Of a DNA stretch of 64,000 bases, positions 18,322 to 27,000 are shown in pieces (position 1 is the first letter of the stretch; each line of letters opens with the position of its first letter). This stretch comes from Roseibacillus sp. (GTDB taxonomy: Bacteria; Verrucomicrobiota; Verrucomicrobiia; Verrucomicrobiales; Akkermansiaceae). The stretch is taken from assembly GCA_028821775.1 (NCBI GenBank), contig JAPKFB010000010.1:32305-96304 (forward strand), in the 5' to 3' direction. Position numbers and translations under genes: made by a program. The notes under the pieces are model-generated. The model worked only from the letters and a program-made list of their open reading frames with translations. It was not told the DNA's origin and made no database searches.

Positions 18322-19620
18322 TTAGTCCAGAGTGTAAGCGGTCTCTCCGTGGGAGCTCTGATCGAGTCCGCGGTTCTCTTCGTCTTCGGAGACGCGCAGC
18401 CCGGTGGTGGCCTTGATGATCAAAACCACGATGATGGTTCCGATGACCGACCAGAGTGCGGTAAAGCCGACACTGAGCACCTGAGTGAGAAACTGGCTGC
18501 CAGCGTCCTCGACGTTGCCTCCGAGGGCGACAAGTCCCACGAAGGCCACAAGAATGGAGCCCATCATGCCGCCCACTCCGTGCACCGCGAAGACGTCAAG
18601 GGTATCGTCAATCTTGAGCTTGTCCTTGATGATGCCGCAGGCAAAGTAGCAGACTGCACCGGCGAGAACGCCGAGAATAAGTGCACCAATGGGGCCCACA
18701 TTTCCCGATGCGGGAGTGATGGTGGCGAGGCCTGCCACCATCCCGGTCACGATCCCAACGAGGCCCGCTTTTCCAGTCTTGATCTTTTCGATCGTCATCC
18801 AGGTGAGGCTCGCGGTGGCAGCCGCGATGTGGGTCACGAGCATCGTCATGCCCGCCTCGAGGCTTGCTCCACCCTGACTGCCAGCATTAAACCCGAACCA
18901 GCCAACCCAAAGCATCGATGCTCCGATCATGACCATGCCTGGGTTGTGTGGGGGCTGAAGGTTCTTTGGAAATCCCTTGCGTGGGCCAAGCATTTTGGCG
19001 AGGACCAACGCAGAAATTCCAGCAGTGGTGTGAACGACGATGCCCCCTGCGAGGTCGATCGTCCCCTTAGTGAGCATCCAGCCATTTCCGGCCCAAACCC
19101 AGTGGCAGACCGGAACGTAAACGAGGGGAAGCCAAAGGATGGTGAAGAGCAGAACCGCGCTGAACTTGATGCGTTCGACGAAGGCTCCCACGACCAGTCC
19201 GGGGGTGATGATGGCGAAGGTCATTTGGAACATCACGAACACCGTTTCCGGGATGGAGCCTCCATTTTCGTCAATCACCCCTCGGAGGAAGAGATGCTGC
19301 ATGTCGCCGATCCACCCGTTACCGCCCGAGAAGGCGAGACTGTAGAGGCAGATCACCCAGAGGAGGGAGGCCACACAGGCGATGGCGAAGCAATGCATGA
19401 GCACGCTCAGCACGTTCTTCGAGCGAACGAGACCTCCGTAGAAGAGCGCGAGACCGGGCAAGGTCATGAAGAGGACCAGGACGGTGGCGGTGATCATCCA
19501 GGCGGTGTCGCCTGTGTCCAGGGTTGAGGGTGGTTCGGCACCGGCGAAGGCTGCCGGGGCGCTGAAGAGGAGAATGATGAGAAGGAGGAATGGAGTGGGT
19601 CGTCTTGAATTGTTGGACAT
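18322..19620 (-). CDS. amt: Ammonium transporter (Amt family)
   Basis: 432 residues. A signal peptide-like segment (SNNSRRPTP, then a hydrophobic run) precedes the Amt core of eleven membrane helices. Family motifs are TLPGLALFYGGLVRSKN, the first pore His in VVHTTAGISALVLAK, MLWVGWFGFNAGS, and the second pore His in AVHGVGGMMGSILV. It moves ammonium across the inner membrane for nitrogen assimilation. No glnK/PII gene is next to it, which is unusual for amt. The ATG at 19620 was chosen because it begins the signal sequence. Upstream on the same strand is the ZnuA-like gene, 98 bases away, probably a separate unit. Confidence 0.95.
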   Translation of the reverse strand: MSNNSRRPTPFLLLIILLFSAPAAFAGAEPPSTLDTGDTAWMITATVLVLFMTLPGLALFYGGLVRSKNVLSVLMHCFAIACVASLLWVICLYSLAFSGGNGWIGDMQHLFLRGVIDENGGSIPETVFVMFQMTFAIITPGLVVGAFVERIKFSAVLLFTILWLPLVYVPVCHWVWAGNGWMLTKGTIDLAGGIVVHTTAGISALVLAKMLGPRKGFPKNLQPPHNPGMVMIGASMLWVGWFGFNAGSQGGASLEAGMTMLVTHIAAATASLTWMTIEKIKTGKAGLVGIVTGMVAGLATITPASGNVGPIGALILGVLAGAVCYFACGIIKDKLKIDDTLDVFAVHGVGGMMGSILVAFVGLVALGGNVEDAGSQFLTQVLSVGFTALWSVIGTIIVVLIIKATTGLRVSEDEENRGLDQSSHGETAYTLD

Positions 19621-19718
19621 GTTGGACAGTTTCCGTGTTGCGGAAGATCGACTAACATTGCGGGCAAAGCTCACCAAGCGCGGAGGGTGGGGATGCTCCG
19701 GGATTCATGCTCGTGGAA

Positions 19719-20645
19719 TCAGGACCTTTCCGGGGAGAGCTTCGCCAGGGCCTCGATATTGGCTCTCATGACAGAGAGAAAGTCGCCACTGGCGGGGCGA
19801 TTGCTGCAGGAAGATACCACCACGCAGGTGAGGCCCATGGTCTTGAGTTTCTCGAGATGGGCTGGCAGCGGCTCGCTGTCCCAGATGAAGTATTTTACTC
19901 CGGGGTTGGCCTCTTGGACCTTCTTGAGGTCCGCGATCGCTTCGGTGCCCAGTTCCATCTCGGAATCCCAGAGCAGGGAGAGGATCTCGAGTCGGTAGGC
20001 CCGTTCCCAGTATTGATAAGATGGATGGGAGGCGATCACGGGTGCGTGGTTGAGATTCGAGACCACCTTCGCGGTGACCGTATGCAATTCCTTGAGATCC
20101 GTGAGGAGAGCGGCGAGATTTTTCATCACAGCGTCCTTTTGATCCGGAAAATCGGCTCCGATGGCGGTAGCGATGGTGGTGGCCTGCATCCCAGCCTGCC
20201 GAAAATCCATCCAGGTTGTGAAGGCGGTTCCGCCATGAGAATGTTCCGCCCCCTCCTTAAGATGGGTGTGTTTGATTGCGCTCTCGATGGTGATGAAGCT
20301 CTTTTCGAACGAGGAGGACGTGTCGACGGTGGACTCAAAGGGGAGTGACGCGGTGGCCGCCCACTGGGCATAATTCGCGCCGTTGAGAAGAATGAGGTCA
20401 GCCTGCTGCATGCGGACGATTTGCTCGTCGGTCGGTTCCCAGAATGCGGGGTCCAGATCGGAGGGGGCGTCAAAGATGATGGTGGCAAACTCTCCGGCCA
20501 GGCGTTCGGCGAAGTAGGCGAGTGGATAGTTGACGACGGCGATGGTGGGCTTGTGGGCGCTCTCGATTTCGGTGGATTTCCTCTTTGCGCCGCAGGAGAA
20601 GAGAAAGCTCAGCGTGCAGGTGGCGAGGAGGAAACGGGTATTCAT
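19719..20645 (-). CDS. ZnuA-like metal-binding lipoprotein of an ABC transporter
   Basis: 308 residues with a lipoprotein signal (LSFLFSC, lipid Cys at about residue 19). The body resembles cluster A-I metal-binding proteins such as ZnuA/AdcA: AVVNYPLAYFAERLAG at the start, ADLILLNGANYAQWA, VIASHPSYQYWERAYRLE with the conserved His, and FIWDSEPLPAHLEKL near the end. A His-rich loop (HTHLKEGAEHSHGG) is present. The usual first ligand His in DPHxWEP is Ala (DPAFWEPTDEQI), so the site differs from ZnuA. It is the last gene of an operon with a MacB/LolE-type permease and a LolD-type ATPase (16 bases between stop and start), not with a ZnuB-type permease. Confidence 0.85.
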   Translation of the reverse strand: MNTRFLLATCTLSFLFSCGAKRKSTEIESAHKPTIAVVNYPLAYFAERLAGEFATIIFDAPSDLDPAFWEPTDEQIVRMQQADLILLNGANYAQWAATASLPFESTVDTSSSFEKSFITIESAIKHTHLKEGAEHSHGGTAFTTWMDFRQAGMQATTIATAIGADFPDQKDAVMKNLAALLTDLKELHTVTAKVVSNLNHAPVIASHPSYQYWERAYRLEILSLLWDSEMELGTEAIADLKKVQEANPGVKYFIWDSEPLPAHLEKLKTMGLTCVVVSSCSNRPASGDFLSVMRANIEALAKLSPERS

Positions 20646-20661
20646 GGGGAGGGTGGGAAGG

Positions 20662-21846
20662 TTAGTTGAGAAGCTGGGGAAGGAGGCCGGCGGAGAACGA
20701 TTTGGTGATCGCGGCCGAGAGAAGCGCGAGCACAATGCCCGAGATCAGAACGATCGCAACTTCGGTTGATTTAAGCATGACGAGGGAGGCAGTGCGGGCT
20801 CCGATCTTGGCGTAGGTTTGCATCTCACGTTCGCGCAGTCGGAAGGAGAGGAGGAAGACGAGGGCGGCGAGGGCAAAGGCCGTGAGACCGAGAAGGAGGA
20901 AGGCGGCGAAGGTCATCTTGCTGGTGGCGAAGAGGGTCTCGGTCAGTTGAGTGACGGCATCCAGAGGGATGACAAGCTGCCCGCTGGAAGACGGGCCTTG
21001 ATAGGCTCCCAGAGCGAGAGCGCGGGATTTCTTGTCCTTGGGGATGAGAATGACGGAAGAGAGCGGGTAGTGCTCGGGATCGCCGTGAAAGTGGAAGGAT
21101 GCGATGTTGTTCTCGGTCACCTCGTTGAATTCTACCACCGAGGCGTTGGCCTGGATGGAATTCCCTTCGCGCTTGCGCACTGCGTCCGCAGCGGTTGGGT
21201 TGGCCAGGTCCTGGTGACCATGCGCGAGACCTTCGATGACCCAGGTGGTCTTGAGATCGGCGAAGACCGCATCATCGTCCGGAGTGTGATTGGCGGCGAG
21301 GATGCCCGTGATGCGCATACGGAGGGGATAGACGCCGGCGAGATCGAATACGTTCTCAGGGGAAGAGGTGATCCGATCTCCGGGATGCAGATCGTTCCTG
21401 CGCGCAAGGCGAGCTCCGATCACGCAGTCGCCCAGGCGAGTGATCATGCGACCCTCCGCCACCGGGAGGGTGCGCGCATCGAAGTATGCGAGGGAGGTGC
21501 CGATGATGGGCGCCTCCTTTGCGTGGAAGCGGGCGTGGATTGGGATCGTGGTGCCGAAGCGCTCCTTGGCGAGCTTGGTGTAGGCGAGGTGCTTCAGGGA
21601 AGGGAGTTCCTGTGAAGTGAAGTAGAGGGCGTTGAGGGTGAGGTCGAGGGAGCTTCCCTTGGGGCCGAGGAGAAGGGGCGTGGAACGGGCGCGCTCCTGC
21701 AGGATGCGGGTGGACTCCGAAGTGAACACGTAGAGCGCGAGCGGAAGGTAAATCGTGAGGGCAATAGCGGCCACCAGGGTGAGGGTGCGGAGAGGCCGGT
21801 AGCTCAGGTGCTTCCAGCTCAGATAGGCAATGCCGCCGGCTCTCAT
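20662..21846 (-). CDS. FtsX-family ABC transporter permease (LolC/E, MacB-type)
   Basis: 394 residues. One transmembrane segment near the N-terminus (TLTLVAAIALTIYLPLAL), a large periplasmic domain of about 220 residues, and three more helices near the C-terminus (ATSKMTFAAFLLLGLTAFALAALVF, then VAIVLISGIVLALLSAAI) give the FtsX layout. Its ATG overlaps the stop of the ATPase gene as ATGA, so the two form one ABC unit. MacB and LolCDE-type systems move substrates within the periplasm or out of it and usually do not import. The ZnuA-like neighbour therefore makes its role uncertain. Confidence 0.88.
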   Translation of the reverse strand: MRAGGIAYLSWKHLSYRPLRTLTLVAAIALTIYLPLALYVFTSESTRILQERARSTPLLLGPKGSSLDLTLNALYFTSQELPSLKHLAYTKLAKERFGTTIPIHARFHAKEAPIIGTSLAYFDARTLPVAEGRMITRLGDCVIGARLARRNDLHPGDRITSSPENVFDLAGVYPLRMRITGILAANHTPDDDAVFADLKTTWVIEGLAHGHQDLANPTAADAVRKREGNSIQANASVVEFNEVTENNIASFHFHGDPEHYPLSSVILIPKDKKSRALALGAYQGPSSSGQLVIPLDAVTQLTETLFATSKMTFAAFLLLGLTAFALAALVFLLSFRLREREMQTYAKIGARTASLVMLKSTEVAIVLISGIVLALLSAAITKSFSAGLLPQLLN

Positions 21847-22514
21847 GAAGGGTCAGGGGCGAACTGGTTGAGATTCTCGAACTGCACGACCTCATCGAAG
21901 GCCTCAAGGAGGGCGAGATCGTGGGTCGCTACCACGAGGGTGCGATTGGCGACCTTGGCAAAGTTGACCATGAGGTCGAGGACCATGCGCTTGTTGGTGG
22001 GGTCGAGATTCCCGGTCGGTTCGTCGGCCAGCACAATGCGCGGATTGATGGAGAGGGCGCGGCAGATGGCGACGCGTTGGCGTTCACCATGAGAGAGGTT
22101 GTCGGGGCGCGTGTTCCAGTAGGGCCCGATCCCAGTTTCCTCTGCGAGTTTACGGGCCCGCTTCTCGAGGGCGTCGGGATCTGTCTGCAACCCAAGAAGA
22201 CGAGGGAGCAGGATGTTCTCGCGCACGGTGAGGTGCTCAACGAGTTCGAACTCCTGGAAAATGAGGCCGATGTGGGAAAGACGATGAGTGGCACTTGCGG
22301 ACGCTCCGAGCATACTGACCACGGTTCCATCGAGTTGGATGCGACCCTCTTGTGGTTGCAGAATGCCGGCGGCGAGATTGAGGAAGGTGGTTTTGCCGCA
22401 CCCACTGGGACCAACGATGGCGGTGGCGCTTCCGGGGCTGCAGGCGAAGTGATCTATCCGCAGGCCGAAGGAACTGCGAGGGTAGGAGAAGACGATTTCG
22501 TTGACAGTGAGCAC
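21843..22514 (-). CDS. ABC transporter ATP-binding protein (LolD/MacB type)
   Basis: 223 residues with a complete nucleotide-binding domain: Walker A GPSGCGKTTF, Q-loop near LIFQEFELVEHLTV, signature LSHGERQRVAICRAL, Walker B IVLADEPTGNLDP and the H-loop ATHDLALLEAF. The EFELVEHLTVREN region is the LolD/MacB/FtsE subgroup type. It starts with GTG six bases after the stop of the upstream membrane-protein gene and overlaps the FtsX-family permease by four bases. It powers that permease. Confidence 0.92.
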   Translation of the reverse strand: MLTVNEIVFSYPRSSFGLRIDHFACSPGSATAIVGPSGCGKTTFLNLAAGILQPQEGRIQLDGTVVSMLGASASATHRLSHIGLIFQEFELVEHLTVRENILLPRLLGLQTDPDALEKRARKLAEETGIGPYWNTRPDNLSHGERQRVAICRALSINPRIVLADEPTGNLDPTNKRMVLDLMVNFAKVANRTLVVATHDLALLEAFDEVVQFENLNQFAPDPS

Positions 22515-22520
22515 AGAAGA

Positions 22521-23756
22521 TCAGGGGGCGGGGTCGCGTTCGCGGGCGTGCAACGTGAGCCCGGTGATTTTCCATGTTTCCTGCAGAGGCTCGATTTCAA
22601 AAGTTGCCTGATAGTGATTGGTACGATCGTGAAAGTGACCCCAGTGGCCGACGCGTCCGCTGACTTTCCAGGCACATTTCGTCAGGAATCCACGGCTGGA
22701 CTTACTCGGAGTGGGGGATGAGGACTCGATCATGAGGTCTTGGACGCGAACTCGGGAGCCGTCCCGCTCGCGACTTTCGAGGGTGCGTTGGATTCCGAGG
22801 AAAATGGATTCGAGGGCCTCCCCGCCGACGACCTTGCTCAAAACGTCGTACTGCTTGCTTTGATCGCGATAGTCGAAAGCGTGGTAAACCCCTCGCAGGA
22901 GGGGATCAATAATCTCGGACGCGTGGGCTTCATCGAGGGCGTGGCCCCTGCCAGTCGGAGTATATTCAAAGGAGACGCGATCTTTCACGGCGGCCGCGGC
23001 GCCAGCAAGAACCCCGATTCCAACCAGGGCGAGGTTGGGCCGCCCTGTTTTGAGCAAGCGGAGGATGACGGGGATGGTGCAAAGAATGAGAGCGATCGAG
23101 AGCCACGGAATTTTGATCGTGCTGAGATCGGGGGTTGGTGGGGCCTTGGGAGACTCGCGAGCTCCAAGTGGGTAACGACCGCGGATATTGAGAGAGGGTG
23201 CGAACTTGCTCAGGTTGAAGAAGCGGGTTTCCACCGCGTCAGCTACATTGATCGTAATGTAGGGCGCCTGGGCTGGGATGAGATCCCAGAAGAGGTCGAT
23301 CGCCTGACTGAGATCGGTATTGGGAGCCGCGAAGACCACGCTGATGCGAAGATCGTTCACCGAAACCACAGCCTTCGGGTCGATGAGAGCAAACTCCTTG
23401 GCGTTGGGTTCGATGAAATGCACGCGATCGAGAGTGAACTCGATGGGCTCGTCCATTCTCGTAACGGGGCACTTCTTCGCCAAGAATTTGCTGATCGTGG
23501 GCTTAATGGCCTCCCGTTGTCTCGGGGTGAGGATGGAGTCTGCAGTCAGTCCCAAGTCGAGCCACTCCTGGAGGGCCAGCGGACTTACCACGAATTCTTT
23601 TTCCAATTGCCAGGCGTCGAGATAGAGGGACCCGCTGATGGTGGCCGGGGGCGGCGTAGCGGGGTCGTTCTGCGCGTTCAGAAAAGGCGAGAACAGTAAG
23701 CTGAGTGCGACCGCAGCTCGGAAGCCAGTGCGGGGGAGAGTGGGGGGAGACATCAA
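22521..23756 (-). CDS. Hypothetical exported membrane protein, first gene of the ABC operon
   Basis: 411 residues, family not recognised. A signal peptide (about 1-28, ending FLNAQ) leads to a large extracytoplasmic domain (strand-rich, with the motif EFTLDRVHFIEPNAKEF). Two hydrophobic helices come next (WLSIALILCTIPVILRLL and LALVGIGVLAGAAAAV). The last 140 residues have an acidic, Trp-rich end (KCAWKVSGRVGHWGHFHDRTNHY). The helix pair could place both ends outside. It is the first gene of a tightly spaced run with the ATPase, the FtsX permease and the ZnuA-like lipoprotein. The start ATG at 23756 has a second ATG directly after it. Confidence 0.7.
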   Translation of the reverse strand: MMSPPTLPRTGFRAAVALSLLFSPFLNAQNDPATPPPATISGSLYLDAWQLEKEFVVSPLALQEWLDLGLTADSILTPRQREAIKPTISKFLAKKCPVTRMDEPIEFTLDRVHFIEPNAKEFALIDPKAVVSVNDLRISVVFAAPNTDLSQAIDLFWDLIPAQAPYITINVADAVETRFFNLSKFAPSLNIRGRYPLGARESPKAPPTPDLSTIKIPWLSIALILCTIPVILRLLKTGRPNLALVGIGVLAGAAAAVKDRVSFEYTPTGRGHALDEAHASEIIDPLLRGVYHAFDYRDQSKQYDVLSKVVGGEALESIFLGIQRTLESRERDGSRVRVQDLMIESSSPTPSKSSRGFLTKCAWKVSGRVGHWGHFHDRTNHYQATFEIEPLQETWKITGLTLHARERDPAP

Positions 23757-23800
23757 GAGGACGGCTGGTGTAGCCAGATCAGAGCTGCCGCCTGATTAGT

Positions 23801-23806
23801 ATTATA
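23801..23806 (-). promoter_or_regulatory. Possible -10 box of the metal-ABC operon
   Basis: On the minus strand the sequence TATAAT lies about 45 bases upstream of the first gene of the four-gene ABC operon. A -35 is weak (TTGCCC at 15-base or TTGCTT at 19-base spacing). No clear Zur or MntR box was seen. The rest of the 339-base gap up to the cytochrome gene holds nothing I can name. Confidence 0.35.
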
Positions 23807-24095
23807 AATGCCAAGTAATCAGGGCAAGCAATTGGGGGCGATCGCGCCCATGCAGCGGGAAAGTTGTTCACATGATGACGATTTTGGTGCGGCCGTGAAT
23901 TATTTGGAGGGAAAATGCAGAAATCGGACCACCTGATCCGGGTTGGGGGGAATAGTCCAGTGAAGAGGTTGGATCCCGGATTCAGCTCGTATGACGGATC
24001 GATTGAGAGGTTTCGCTCTTGGCGCGAGTAGTTTAGGGTAGTTGGCTTGTAAGTCTCCTTCAGCACTGGCAACTTGGCACGCCTTCAATATTTCC

Positions 24096-27000
24096 ATGAG
24101 TCTCTTGAATAAAATTTCCCCGTCGCTGAGCTTAGCGGCGGTGCTCTCGACCGGGGCTCTCTTGGGAGCTGATATAGATTCCGAGGACCGTCCGGTCAGC
24201 TACTGGAACGACATTCGGCCGCTTCTGCAGGCGAGTTGCCAGGGATGCCACCAACCGGCGAAGGCGAAGGGGGATTATATCCTGACCGACGTGCCTCGCT
24301 TGATCGCGGGTGGTGAGAGTGAGGAGCCGGTCGTGATACCGACCAAGCCGGATGAGAGTTATTTCCTTGAGCAGATCACACCCAAGGATGGAAAGGCAGA
24401 GATGCCTCCGAAGGATGCACCTCTTCATGAGACCGAGATTGCACTGATCAAGCGTTGGATCGCGGAAGGGGCGATCGATGATACTCCTGAGAATGCGCAT
24501 CAGCGCTACGACATGGAACACCCACCGGTCTATGCAGTGCCGCCGGTGGTGACTTCGCTCGATTACTCTCCCGATGGATCGCAGATTGCGGTGGCAGGTT
24601 TTCACGAAGTGCTCGTGCACAAGTCGGATGGCAGTGGTCTGATCGCGCGGCTGGTGGGACTTTCGGAGCGGATCGAGAGTGTGAAGTTTTCTCCTGACGG
24701 CACGATGCTGGCAGTGACGGGCGGGCTGCCCGGACGAATGGGCGAAGTCCAGGTGTGGGACGTGGCGAAGAAGAAGCTCAAGGTGTCTGTGCCGGTGACC
24801 TATGACACCGTCTACGGCGCGAGTTGGTCCCCTGACAACACGCTGGTGGCCTTTGGATGTGGGGACAACACCCTGCGTGCGATCAAGGTCTCCAATGGAA
24901 AGCAGGTTCTCTTCATGGGGGGACACAACGACTGGGTGCTCGACACGGTGTTCTCCCGCGACGGGAAAGAAGTGATCAGCGTGGGGCGTGACATGACAGC
25001 CAAGCACACTGAGTTGGAGACCGAGCGCCTCATCGACAACCTGACCTCGATCACGCCGGGTGCCTTGAAGGGCGGAATCACGGCGGTGGCGGGTCACCCC
25101 ATGAAGGATGAAGTTCTCGTCGGGGGATCCGATGGAGTGCCACAGATCTTCCGTCTAAAGCGACAGACAGTCCGAAAAATTGGAGACAATGCCAACGTGG
25201 TGCGGAAATTCCCAGCGATGAAGGGGCGCATCTGGGATGTGGCTTTCAGCGCCGATGGTAAGCGGGTGGCGGCGGTGAGCAGTCTAAATGGCTCGGGTTC
25301 GATCCACATCTACTCCGCAGAGTACAGCAGTGATATTCCCGGAGACATTCGCAAGATTTTTGACAAGACTCCAAATGCGCAGGAAAAGGAGAAGCTCGCC
25401 GAATACTGGGGGCGGGAGGTGAAACTTCTGCACGGAATTGACGTGCCCGAAACGGAAATGTTTTCGGTGGCCTTCTCGCCCGATGGCACGAAGCTGGCCG
25501 CTGCGGGGGCGGACGGGATGATCCGATTTGTCGAATTGGAGATTGGGAATATTTCCAAGACCCTGATGCCTGTTCCGGTGGAAGGGAAAAAGGAAGTGGC
25601 CGCAGTCGAGAGAGGAGCGCAGAAGCCCCTGAATCGGAAGCGTGGCAAGCACGCGGAACCCACCGAACGCAAATTTTCCCCGCATGAGATTGCGAGCCTG
25701 CAGGTCGAGCCCAGGGAGATCGCGTTCACTTCTTCAAATGAGTATGCGCACATCTTGGTTACCGCCACCCTGAAAAATGGGGGCAGGGCTGATGTCACCC
25801 GCCAGGTCGTGGTGGAATCCGCGACCGGCTTGGTCGAAGTCAGCGCGCACGGGTTGGTGCAACCGGTGCGGGATGGACAGGGGGAGTTTGTGCTGATCCT
25901 CGGGGAGCAGAAGGTCCACGTGCCGGTGAAGGTGGCGGGGAGTCTCGGCATCAAAGTGCCCGATTACGTGCGGGATGTGAAGCCCGTGATCAGTCGGATG
26001 GGATGCGACGCGGGAACCTGTCACGGGGCCAAGGATGGCAAGAACGGCTTTAAGCTTTCCCTGCGAGGCTACGATCCCATCTATGATGTGCGTGCCTTTA
26101 CGGATGATATTTCCGCCCGGCGAGTGAACTATGCGTCGCCCGATGACAGCTTGATGTTGCTGAAGGCCACGGGTGCGGTGCCACATGAAGGACAGCAGGT
26201 GACCCAGCCCTACTCTGAGTATTACCGGTTGATTCGGGATTGGATTGCGAATGGAGCAGAGCTCAAGGATCACAAGAAAGTGGTGAAGAGCATCGAGGTG
26301 TTCCCGAAGAATCCGGTCATTCAGGATGTGGGCGGCCAGCAGCAAATCCGGGTGGTGGCGACCTATCTGGACGGATCGAAGCGCGATGTGACGCGGGAGT
26401 CGTTCGTGGAAAGCGCCAATCAGGATGTCGCGATGCACGATGACTTCGCACTGATGAATACCCTGCGCCGCGGGGAAGCTCCGGTCCTTGCGCGCTACGA
26501 AGGATCCTACGCGGCGACAACGCTCACCGTGATGGGGGATCGCAGTGGCTTTGAGTGGAAGGAGCAGCCCGCGATCAACGGGGTCGACAAGTTCGTGGCC
26601 AACAAGTGGAAGCGCATGAAGATTCTGCCCAGCGGGCTTTGCACCGACGAAGAATTTTTCCGTCGCATTCATCTCGATCTCATCGGGCTCCCGCCAAATC
26701 CACTGGTGCTGCAGCTCTTCCTCCTGGATGAGACTCCGAGCGAGGAGAAGCGGGCCGGGGTTGTTGACGACCTCATTGGCTCGCCTGATTTCGTCGAGCA
26801 CTGGACCAACAAGTGGGCGGACATGCTGATGGTGAACAGCAAGTTCCTCGGTGGGGAAGGGGCCAAGATTTATCGGGAGTGGATCCGCGGGGAAGTGGAG
26901 AAGAACACGCCCTACAATAAATTCGTGCACAAGATCCTGACCGCGACTGGATCGAACAAGGAGAACCCGCCGGCCTCCTACTTCAAGATCCACCGGGAGG

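Noticed and set aside
18349..19527. 392-residue frame opposite the ammonium transporter
   Set aside because: Shadow of the amt coding frame; His/Glu/Asp-rich without domains.
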